Shown piece after piece: positions 56,038 through 64,000 of a stretch of 64,000 nucleotides of DNA. The stretch is from NCBI GenBank assembly GCA_902610655.1, contig CACLWL010000001.1, positions 1-64,000 of the forward strand, written 5' to 3'. A program made the position numbers and the translations under genes. The notes beneath the pieces were generated by a model. That model made no database searches. It was given only the letters and a program-made list of their open reading frames with translations, and had not been told where the DNA came from. Each line of letters begins with the position of its first letter. Positions within the stretch are counted from its first letter, which is position 1. The DNA is from an uncultured Pelagibacteraceae bacterium (lineage in GTDB: Bacteria; Pseudomonadota; Alphaproteobacteria; Pelagibacterales; Pelagibacteraceae).

Positions 56038-56829
56038 CTATTCCCCTATATTAATTAAGGAACCTTTTTTTCTGGCTTGGCTGAAAGAGTAATAAAATAA
56101 TGAGATACCTATTAATAAGTAAATTGCATTTAATATGAATGCATCTCTTAAGTTTGAGTAATTTACAACTTGATTTACTAGGATTGATCTAGCTTCTTCG
56201 AAAATGTAGACAAGAGGTAATCCTTTTGCAATATCTTGAAATAAATCTGGTAAAATTTCAATTGGATAGTATATGCATCCTAAGGGAGCAAGTAAAAATA
56301 AGGACGACCATGCAATATTTTCAAAAGCTGGACCATATCTAAGCAAACCAGATGAAACAAAAAGACCAAGAGTTATTCCAAAAATATATAAACTTAAAAA
56401 TAAAAAAAACAAAGGTATACCCAGGTTTAATATTGATATACCGAATAAAGGAGAGGTGATTAATATAGCTGGAACTAAACCAATAAGAGTTCTAATTAAC
56501 GCTGTACCGACTAAAGCAGTGATAATTTCACTTATACGCATAGGTGCAATGAATAAGTTTGTAAAATTTCTACTCCATATTTCCTCTAAAAATAACATAT
56601 TAAAGCTAATACTTGATCTAAATAAAAAGTCATAAAGAATAGCGCAAGTTAAAATTACTCCAACAGTATTATTATAATAATCACTATAAATTGTAAAAAA
56701 TTTGGAAATAAAACCCCACAATATAATTTGTATCGTTGGCCAATAAATTAAATCAAGAATTCTAGGAAATGATCCTTTTATTAAAAAAAAATGTCTCAAA
56801 AATAATCCATATATTCTATTAAGACTCAT
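56038..56829 (-). CDS. ABC-2 type transporter permease
   Basis: Six hydrophobic segments, paired with an adjacent ATPase; LEEIWSRNFTNLFIAPMRISEII motif. Confidence 0.85.
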   Translation of the reverse strand: MSLNRIYGLFLRHFFLIKGSFPRILDLIYWPTIQIILWGFISKFFTIYSDYYNNTVGVILTCAILYDFLFRSSISFNMLFLEEIWSRNFTNLFIAPMRISEIITALVGTALIRTLIGLVPAILITSPLFGISILNLGIPLFFLFLSLYIFGITLGLFVSSGLLRYGPAFENIAWSSLFLLAPLGCIYYPIEILPDLFQDIAKGLPLVYIFEEARSILVNQVVNYSNLRDAFILNAIYLLIGISLFYYSFSQARKKGSLINIGE

Positions 56830-57553
56830 TGTTATTCCTATTAAGTTTTAAAAAAACTTCTTCAAGATTTCTTTTCCCGTGTTTTTTGATTAGATTATCA
56901 GGAGTACCTTGATCTATAATTACTCCATTGTTCATCATTAAAACATTTTTACATAAACGTTTTACTTCATTCATATTGTGTGAAGCTAATAGAATAGACA
57001 TATTCTTCTCTTTCGATATTTTTTCAATAAATGATCTTACAAAATCTCCAGTTTCAGGGTCTAGAGATGCTGTAGGTTCATCCAGGAACAATATAGATGG
57101 CTCATTGATCAATGCTTTAGCCAAACTTACTCTATTTTTTTGCCCAGAAGAAAGTTCACCGGTTTTGGTATTTATAAATTCATTTAATCTAAGCTTTTCA
57201 GACAAATATTTAATTCTTTCAGAAATTAACTTAACTCCGTATAGCTTTCCATAAACAATTAAATTTTCTCTTACGGTCAATTTTTTTGGAAGTTCGATAT
57301 AGGGAGATATAAAATTCATTTTGTGAAGTAAAGATATTCTATTTTTTTCTATATCTTGACCGTGGATTATAACCTTTCCTTTTGTTGGCTCTAATAAACC
57401 CAGCATCATCGCTATCGTAGTTGTTTTGCCACAACCATTTGGACCGAGTAGACCCAATATTTCATTTTCTTTAATTGTAAAGCTTATTTCTTTGACTGCT
57501 TCTTTATTAAAATAATTCTTTGATAAATTTTCTACAATAATTGATTTTTGCAT
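56819..57553 (-). CDS. ABC transporter ATP-binding protein
   Basis: LLGPNGCGKTTTIAMMLGLLEPTKG Walker A, LSSGQKNRVSLAKALINEPSILFLDEPTASLDP signature/Walker B. Confidence 0.95.
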   Translation of the reverse strand: MQKSIIVENLSKNYFNKEAVKEISFTIKENEILGLLGPNGCGKTTTIAMMLGLLEPTKGKVIIHGQDIEKNRISLLHKMNFISPYIELPKKLTVRENLIVYGKLYGVKLISERIKYLSEKLRLNEFINTKTGELSSGQKNRVSLAKALINEPSILFLDEPTASLDPETGDFVRSFIEKISKEKNMSILLASHNMNEVKRLCKNVLMMNNGVIIDQGTPDNLIKKHGKRNLEEVFLKLNRNNNES

Positions 57554-57556
57554 AAC

Positions 57557-58486
57557 TTATCTTTTTGATGCTCTTTTTAATCTATCATTTATTGTTTGAC
57601 CTATTCCGATATTAGGAATTTTTTCTATCGCAATTTTTTTAAATTTTAAATTTTTTATACGTCTTAAGGTTTTATACAATTTTTTACCAGCTTCTTTCAA
57701 ATTTTTATTTTTTGTTAAATAAAAATAATTTCTATCAAAATCTTTCCTTTTTTTAATCAATATTAATGCCTCATCAAAAAAACGATTGCTGGCATTCAAT
57801 CTTATGGGAATACCTGGTGAATAATGAAATTTAGATTGTCCAGGGACTGATATCTTTTTATTTTTCGAATATTTTATTTTTTTCCTTAAAACTTTACTAA
57901 TTTTCTTTACATCTATACTGCCAAGTCTAAGAATTTTAGGGTTGTTTACTAGACTTATAATAGTTGATTCTAAACCTATTTCAGATGATCCCCCATCTAA
58001 AATAAACTTAATTTTTTTTCCGAATTCTTCTTTCACATCCTTCTTTGAAATTGGACTTAATTGAGTATAAATATTTGCGCTAGGTGCAGCTAATGGATAA
58101 TCTAATGACGAAAGTAAATTTTTAGTAATAAGATTTTTTGGAAATCTTACAGCCAAAGTTCTTTTTCCATTGGTAACATTTTTAGATATTTTACTCTTTT
58201 TTTTTAATTTTAAAACAAATGTCAAAGGACCTGGACAAAACTTACTATAAAGTTTTTTAAAGTTATTATTTATTTCACAATCCCTTTCTAGATCTTGCAT
58301 CTTTGAATAATGTACTATTAACGGATTTGTTTTTGGTCTTTTTTTTAACTTAAAAATTCTCAGCGTAGCTTTGCTAGAATACGCATTTGCAGCAAGTCCA
58401 TACACAGTTTCAGTAGGTATTGCTACACAATGATTTTTATTTAATAAATATTTAGCTTTTTTAATATTTGAAAGATCTTTTTTCAT
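57557..58486 (-). CDS. tsaC: L-threonylcarbamoyladenylate synthase (TsaC/Sua5 family)
   Basis: IPTETVYGLAANAYSSKA, KRPKTNPLIVHY, PLAAPSANIY, LRLGSI, KFHYSPGIPI. Confidence 0.94.
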   Translation of the reverse strand: MKKDLSNIKKAKYLLNKNHCVAIPTETVYGLAANAYSSKATLRIFKLKKRPKTNPLIVHYSKMQDLERDCEINNNFKKLYSKFCPGPLTFVLKLKKKSKISKNVTNGKRTLAVRFPKNLITKNLLSSLDYPLAAPSANIYTQLSPISKKDVKEEFGKKIKFILDGGSSEIGLESTIISLVNNPKILRLGSIDVKKISKVLRKKIKYSKNKKISVPGQSKFHYSPGIPIRLNASNRFFDEALILIKKRKDFDRNYFYLTKNKNLKEAGKKLYKTLRRIKNLKFKKIAIEKIPNIGIGQTINDRLKRASKR

Positions 58487-58506
58487 GTAATATTAACAAG
58501 TTTTAT

Positions 58507-58758
58507 ATGAAAGATAAAAATTTGCCAGATGATATTAGAAATAAATCTCTTAATGAGCTGACAGAATTAGCAAGTAATATAATTAAAAGTTTAGAAAATA
58601 AAAAAAATCTAGAAGAGTCAATTGAGGATTATCAAAAATTAATTAAATTAAATATTTTAATTGAAAAACAATTTCAAAAAGCTTCAAAAGAATTGTCTAA
58701 TTCTACAAGGGACAAAATACAAGATATATTAAAAAAAAATGAAAAAAAAACTAAATAA
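58507..58758 (+). CDS. xseB: Exodeoxyribonuclease VII small subunit
   Basis: LNELTELASNIIKSLENKKNLEESIEDYQKLIKLNILIEKQFQKA; upstream of ispA. ATG at 58507 preferred over ORF start 58468. Confidence 0.82.
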   Translation: MKDKNLPDDIRNKSLNELTELASNIIKSLENKKNLEESIEDYQKLIKLNILIEKQFQKASKELSNSTRDKIQDILKKNEKKTK

Positions 58759-59608
58759 AGTTGCCAAAGATACAAATTTATTTCTTAAAAAATTTATATT
58801 AAAACAGAAAAAAACAGAGCTATTAAAACCCATAAGATATGGCCTTCTACCTGGTGGAAAAAAAATAAGATCAAAATTAATTATTGATATTGGAAAAATT
58901 TTTAAAATCAACTATCACAAATTAATTCAGATAGGTGCTGCAGTTGAGTGTATACATGCCTATTCTTTAATTCATGATGATCTTCCGTGTATGGATAATG
59001 ATAGGTTGAGAAGAGGAAAATTATCAACTCACGCTAAATTTGGTGAGTCGACAGCTATACTCGCAGGAAATTCATTATTAACCATTGCATTTGAAATTTT
59101 AAGCCATCCTACTCTAAAAATAGATTATAAAACAAAAACTAGCTTAATACTTCTTTTATCTAAAAGTTCAGGACATACTGGTATCGCTGGTGGTCAATAT
59201 TCAGATCTTAAGTTCGAAGGAAAAAAACAATCTCTTAAAAAAATAATTGATATGCAAGTAAATAAAACAGGAAAGCTTTTTAGTTTTTGCTGTGTAGCAC
59301 CAGTAATTGTATCTAAAAAAAACAAATATATTAATTTATTTAATTCTATTGGATCAAAGATTGGACTTTTGTTTCAAATTGCTGATGATTTAATAGATTA
59401 TAGTGGTAGTACCAAAAAAGCTGGAAAAAAAACAAGAAAAGATTCAAAAAAAGGTAAAGCGACCTTAATTAGTTTACTCGGTTACAAAAATACTGTTAAA
59501 TATGCTGATAAAGTTAAATTAGATTTATTAAACGAAATTAGAAAATTTGGAAATAAAACTAAAGATTTAACAGATACAATTAATTATATTTTAATTAGGT
59601 CAAAATGA
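58739..59608 (+). CDS. ispA: Polyprenyl (farnesyl/geranyl) diphosphate synthase
   Basis: [34 protein letters not shown] (first DDxxxxD), [13 protein letters not shown]. Confidence 0.94.
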   Translation: MKKKLNKVAKDTNLFLKKFILKQKKTELLKPIRYGLLPGGKKIRSKLIIDIGKIFKINYHKLIQIGAAVECIHAYSLIHDDLPCMDNDRLRRGKLSTHAKFGESTAILAGNSLLTIAFEILSHPTLKIDYKTKTSLILLLSKSSGHTGIAGGQYSDLKFEGKKQSLKKIIDMQVNKTGKLFSFCCVAPVIVSKKNKYINLFNSIGSKIGLLFQIADDLIDYSGSTKKAGKKTRKDSKKGKATLISLLGYKNTVKYADKVKLDLLNEIRKFGNKTKDLTDTINYILIRSK

Positions 59609-61518
59609 AAAAAAATTATAAAATTTTAGATAATATTAATTTTCCAAGTGATATCAAAAAACTTTCTAATAACGAATTAAAAATCCTTACTAACGAAGTG
59701 AGAGAAGAAATGATTGATGCAGTTTCCGAAACAGGGGGCCATCTTGGAGCGGGCTTAGGAGTCGTGGAGCTAACTGTAGTCCTTCATTATATTTTTAATA
59801 CACCAAATGACAAAATAATATGGGATGTTGGTCATCAATCATATCCACATAAAATTTTAACGGGTAGAAAAGATAAAATTAGAACCCTAAGAAAAGGAAA
59901 GGGTCTATCAGGTTTTACAAAACGATCTGAAAGTGAATATGATCCTTTCGGAGCTGCTCACAGTTCTACTTCAATCTCATCAGCACTAGGAATAGCTATA
60001 GCAAACAAGCTATCAAATAAATCTGATAATGTTGTTGCAGTTATTGGTGATGGAGCAATAAGTGCTGGAATGGCGTATGAAGCAATGAACAATGCTGGAT
60101 CAAGTAAAACAAAATTAATAGTAATCTTAAATGATAATGATATGTCCATTGCAAAACCAGTGGGAGCGATGAGGGCATATTTAGCGAAAATTTTTACCGG
60201 TAAAATTTACTTTAGTTTAAGAGAAACTATTAAACTAATAATTTCAGCTTTCTCAAAAAGATTTAGTAAAAAAGCTGGTAAGGCAGAGGATTTTCTTCGT
60301 ACAGCTGTTACTGGTGGAACTTTATTTAGTTCAATGGGATTTTATTATGTAGGTCCAATCGATGGACATGACATTGATGCTCTTATTTCTGTATTAAAAA
60401 ATGCAAAAGAAATTAATTATGACGGACCTATCATGGTACATGTCAAAACAGAAAAAGGTAAAGGTTATAGTTTTGCTGAAAAATCAGAAGATAAGTATCA
60501 TGGGGTAACTAAATTTAATGTTAATACAGGAATTCAAGAGAAAGCTAAATCCAACTCACCTTCCTATACTAAAGTATTTGCAAATACGCTTGTTAAGCAT
60601 GCCGAAAAAGACAGTAAAATAATTGGAATTACAGCAGCAATGCCATCAGGAACTGGTATGGATATATTTGGAAGTAAATTTCCAAAAAGAATGTTTGATG
60701 TGGGTATTGCAGAACAACACGCAGTTACTTTCGCAGCTGGACTAGCAACAGAAGGTTATAAACCTTACGCTGCAATTTATTCAACATTTCTTCAAAGAGC
60801 TTATGATCAAGTTGTGCACGATGTTGCAATTCAAAGTCTACCAGTTAGGTTTGCAATTGATAGAGCTGGTCTTGTTGGCGCAGATGGGCCTACACACGCT
60901 GGTTCATTTGATATTACATATTTATCAACTTTACCAAATTTTGTTGTTATGGCAGCAAGTGACGAGTCTGAGCTTGTGAAAATGATTAATACTTCAATTG
61001 ATATAAACGATAGGCCATCAGCATTTAGATATCCAAGAGGAAATGGAGTTGGTATTGAACTTCCAACTATATGTGAAAAAATTGAAATTGGAAAAGGTAG
61101 AATAATTAAAGAAGGTAAAAATGTAGCTATAATTAATTTTGGCGCAAGATTAAATGAATGTTTTATTGCTAGAGAAAATTTATCAAAAAAAGGTATTAAC
61201 ATAACATTAGTTGATGCAAGATTTGCTAAACCTTTAGATGAAAATCTAATTTGGCAAATTGCTACTGATCATGAAGCGCTTATTACAATCGAAGAAGGAT
61301 CTATAGGTGGTTTTGGTTCACATGTTTCACAATTCTTAAATGAAAAAAAATTACTAGATAATAATTTAAAATTTCGATCAATGTTTTTACCTGATAGATT
61401 TATTGACCAAGATAAGCCAGATTTAATGTATAAATATGCAGGACTTGATGCTGCTAATATAGAAAATAAGATCTTAGACACAATTAATTCTAAAGTTGTA
61501 GTAAAAAAAAGTAATTAA
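59605..61518 (+). CDS. dxs: 1-deoxy-D-xylulose-5-phosphate synthase
   Basis: [78 protein letters not shown]. Confidence 0.98.
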   Translation: MKKNYKILDNINFPSDIKKLSNNELKILTNEVREEMIDAVSETGGHLGAGLGVVELTVVLHYIFNTPNDKIIWDVGHQSYPHKILTGRKDKIRTLRKGKGLSGFTKRSESEYDPFGAAHSSTSISSALGIAIANKLSNKSDNVVAVIGDGAISAGMAYEAMNNAGSSKTKLIVILNDNDMSIAKPVGAMRAYLAKIFTGKIYFSLRETIKLIISAFSKRFSKKAGKAEDFLRTAVTGGTLFSSMGFYYVGPIDGHDIDALISVLKNAKEINYDGPIMVHVKTEKGKGYSFAEKSEDKYHGVTKFNVNTGIQEKAKSNSPSYTKVFANTLVKHAEKDSKIIGITAAMPSGTGMDIFGSKFPKRMFDVGIAEQHAVTFAAGLATEGYKPYAAIYSTFLQRAYDQVVHDVAIQSLPVRFAIDRAGLVGADGPTHAGSFDITYLSTLPNFVVMAASDESELVKMINTSIDINDRPSAFRYPRGNGVGIELPTICEKIEIGKGRIIKEGKNVAIINFGARLNECFIARENLSKKGINITLVDARFAKPLDENLIWQIATDHEALITIEEGSIGGFGSHVSQFLNEKKLLDNNLKFRSMFLPDRFIDQDKPDLMYKYAGLDAANIENKILDTINSKVVVKKSN

Positions 61519-62600
61519 GTATTACATTGAGCATTATGCATCAGATAATGATCTAGTAATACACAATGTATCATAGCTTCACCAATTGGGACTGCTCTTA
61601 TACCAACACAAGGATCATGTCTGCCTTTGACAGAAATAGATGTATTTTTACCAAATCGATCAATTGTTTTTCTACTAGTCAAAATAGACGATGTAGGTTT
61701 TACAGCAAAAGATACCGCAATCTCTTGACCAGAAGATATTCCACCAAGAATCCCACCTGCATTGTTAGAATTAAATTTGGTTTTACTCCCTGACTGAGAA
61801 ATTTCATCCGAATTTTGTTCACCTGTCAATTGTGCCGAATTCATTCCAGATCCAATATTTACACCTTTAACTGCATTTATACTCATCATTGCAGCAGCAA
61901 GATCCATGTCGAGTTTCGAATATATTGGAGCTCCGAGGCCTACTGGAACGCCTCTCGCCCTAACTTCAATTATTGCTCCACATGAAGATCCAGCTTTTCT
62001 AATACTTAATAAGTATTTTTCCCATAATTTTACAATTGATTTGTCTGGGCAAAAAAAAGGATTTTTAGATATAAACTTATCGTTCCATTTTTTTACATCA
62101 CAACCAAGTATACCTAATTGAGTAACAGCTCCTTTAACATTATATTTTTTCCCTATTTTTTTTTCCAAAACTTTTTTTGCTATTGCTCCTGCGGCAACTC
62201 TCGATGCTGTTTCTCTTGCAGACTGTCTTCCCCCACCTCTATAATCCCTTATTCCATATTTTTTAAAATATGTATAATCTGCATGACCTGGACGAAATTT
62301 ATTTTTTATAGTTTCATAATCTCTTGATCTCATATCTTTGTTGTAAATAATCATAGATATTGGTGTGCCAGTTGTTTTACCGTCAAAAACTCCTGATAAA
62401 ATATTTACTTTATCATCCTCTTTTCTTTGTGTTGTAAATTTTGATTGTCCTGGTTTTCTTTTGTTTAATTCTTTTTGAATATCTGCCTCATTTATACTTA
62501 CATTGGGTGGACAGCCATCGACAACACACCCTATTGCAGGACCATGTGACTCACCCCAAGTGGTGAAGCGAAATATCTTTCCAAATGTGTTAAATGACAT
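61515..62600 (-). CDS. aroC: Chorismate synthase
   Basis: [60 protein letters not shown] at 62600 preferred over ORF start 62642. Confidence 0.97.
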   Translation of the reverse strand: MSFNTFGKIFRFTTWGESHGPAIGCVVDGCPPNVSINEADIQKELNKRKPGQSKFTTQRKEDDKVNILSGVFDGKTTGTPISMIIYNKDMRSRDYETIKNKFRPGHADYTYFKKYGIRDYRGGGRQSARETASRVAAGAIAKKVLEKKIGKKYNVKGAVTQLGILGCDVKKWNDKFISKNPFFCPDKSIVKLWEKYLLSIRKAGSSCGAIIEVRARGVPVGLGAPIYSKLDMDLAAAMMSINAVKGVNIGSGMNSAQLTGEQNSDEISQSGSKTKFNSNNAGGILGGISSGQEIAVSFAVKPTSSILTSRKTIDRFGKNTSISVKGRHDPCVGIRAVPIGEAMIHCVLLDHYLMHNAQCNT

Positions 62601-62633
62601 AAAATATAATATATAGATTATTTTGTTTAAATT

Positions 62634-63260
62634 ATGAATCAAAAAAACTCATTTGGTCTTGATAAATGCTTTGGGGAGTTAGACGACCCATTTAAGCTAT
62701 TTGGGGAGTGGTTCAATAAAGCCAAAGAAACTGAGATAAATGATCCAAATGCTTTAGCTCTCGCCACTGCAGATAAAAATGGAGCGCCATCTGTTAGAAT
62801 GGTGTTGCTTAAAGATTTCAGCAAGAAAGGATTTGTTTTTTATACAAATCTTGAGAGTAAAAAAAGTGGTGACATAAAAAATAATCCAAACGTATCAATG
62901 TGTTTCCATTGGAAAAGTCTATTAAGACAAATAAGAATAGTTGGAACAATAAGTAGCGTTTCAAACGAAGAAGCTGACAATTATTACAATAGTAGAGCAT
63001 ACGGTAGCCGTATTGGAGCATGGGCGTCTAAACAAAGTACAGTTTTGAAAAATAGAGATGAACTATATAAATCGATTGATAATTTTAAGAAAAAATTTCC
63101 TGACGAAAAAAATGTTCCAAGGCCAAATTATTGGTCAGGATGGATTCTCTCTCCAAATGAAATTGAATTTTGGCTAGATGGAGATAATAGAATTCATCAA
63201 AGACTGAAATATATTAAGTCAAACGGTAATAATTGGAAAAAAGTTTTACTAAGCCCTTAA
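62634..63260 (+). CDS. pdxH: Pyridoxine/pyridoxamine 5'-phosphate oxidase
   Basis: [54 protein letters not shown]-like, [29 protein letters not shown]. Confidence 0.97.
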   Translation: MNQKNSFGLDKCFGELDDPFKLFGEWFNKAKETEINDPNALALATADKNGAPSVRMVLLKDFSKKGFVFYTNLESKKSGDIKNNPNVSMCFHWKSLLRQIRIVGTISSVSNEEADNYYNSRAYGSRIGAWASKQSTVLKNRDELYKSIDNFKKKFPDEKNVPRPNYWSGWILSPNEIEFWLDGDNRIHQRLKYIKSNGNNWKKVLLSP

Positions 63261-64000
63261 AAATTTCTTTCCAAACTAAAAGAAGTTAATTTTTTTAGTA
63301 TTTCTTTTTCTTTAGACTCTGGAAAAATACTAAGTGAGTTAGATGAAAGACTAATAAAGTAATCAGCTTTTGAATAACAATCATTGATAATTTCATATTT
63401 TTTTATTAATCTTAAAATACTTTTAAATTGTTCTTCAGATCTTTCATTATTTAAAAAACAACTCTTGATATCCTTTTTCTCATATGCATTAGCTTTTTGA
63501 TTAAGTAAAATAATTGGCAATGTTACTTTTCCTTCATAAAAATCGTTTCCAATTTCTTTTCCAAATAATTTGAGCTCTGAATTGTAATCTAAAGTATCAT
63601 CAGCAATTTGAAAAGTTAATCCAAGATTTTTTCCGTAAAATTCTAATGCATCTTTAATTTTATTTTCTTTATTTGATAAAATAGCTCCAACTTTTGTTGC
63701 AGCCGCGAACAGAGATGCAGTTTTTGAAGAAATTATTTTTAAATACGTTTCCTCCAACATATCAATTTCTCTGTTATGCTGCAATTGCAGAACCTCACCC
63801 TGGGAAATTTCAGCTGATGTTGAGGATAATAGTTTTAAAACCTCTTGGTCTCCATCTTCAACCATCATCTCAAAACATCTACTAAGTAAATAGTCACCAA
63901 CCAGTATAGAGGATTGGTTTCCCCAAATTTTATTTAATGTTTTTTTTCCTCTTCTTAGATCGCCATTATCAATCACATCGTCATGCATTAGAGTAGCAGC
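63257..64000 (-). CDS. ispB: Polyprenyl (octaprenyl-type) diphosphate synthase, N-terminus beyond window
   Basis: MHDDVIDNGDLRRGKKTLNKIWGNQSSILVGDYLLSRCFEMM, FQIADDTLDYNSE, GNDFYEGKVTLPIILL; ORF continues off the right edge. Confidence 0.9.
   Translation of the reverse strand, partial: AATLMHDDVIDNGDLRRGKKTLNKIWGNQSSILVGDYLLSRCFEMMVEDGDQEVLKLLSSTSAEISQGEVLQLQHNREIDMLEETYLKIISSKTASLFAAATKVGAILSNKENKIKDALEFYGKNLGLTFQIADDTLDYNSELKLFGKEIGNDFYEGKVTLPIILLNQKANAYEKKDIKSCFLNNERSEEQFKSILRLIKKYEIINDCYSKADYFISLSSNSLSIFPESKEKEILKKLTSFSLERNF

Noticed and set aside
60831-61202. 123-aa ORF antisense to dxs, and other short ORFs nested in dxs/aroC/ftsH
   Set aside because: Nested inside strongly conserved genes, no independent evidence.

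Overview
A+T-rich, very compact 64-kb chromosomal window. Gene content and order look like a streamlined marine alphaproteobacterium of the SAR11/Pelagibacter type; this is inferred from translated proteins and synteny, with no database search run. Almost all of it is conserved core: trxB; carAB; yqeY-dnaG-rpoD; mlaAC; rnpB; a dcw cluster (mraZ-ftsZ-rsmH-ftsL-ftsI-murE/murF fusion-mraY-murD-ftsW-murG-murC); rpsU/trcR/rpmE/suhB/efp/thiE; a tkt-gap-pgk-class I fba block; zapA/fau; yebC followed by a phage-type RuvC-like gene; tolQRAB-pal-cpoB-tilS-ftsH-folP-glmM-thiD-purA; rpoH-rluD; an ABC-2 exporter; tsaC; xseB-ispA-dxs; aroC; pdxH; and a polyprenyl synthase cut by the window edge. Three tRNAs (probable Ile2-CAT, fMet-CAT, Arg-TCG) and RNase P RNA are present. 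I found no CRISPR array, transposon, prophage or clear novel multi-gene defence/biosynthetic system. The observations most worth checking are: (i) DnaG has lost 3 of 4 zinc-ligand residues; (ii) a phage-type RuvC-like resolvase sits where ruvCAB normally lies, with no ruvA/ruvB; (iii) the dcw cluster is rearranged (ftsZ directly after mraZ), with a murE-murF fusion and a sharp promoter/MraZ-box array; (iv) convergent genes share TTAA stop codons and divergent genes have about 20-nt gaps.
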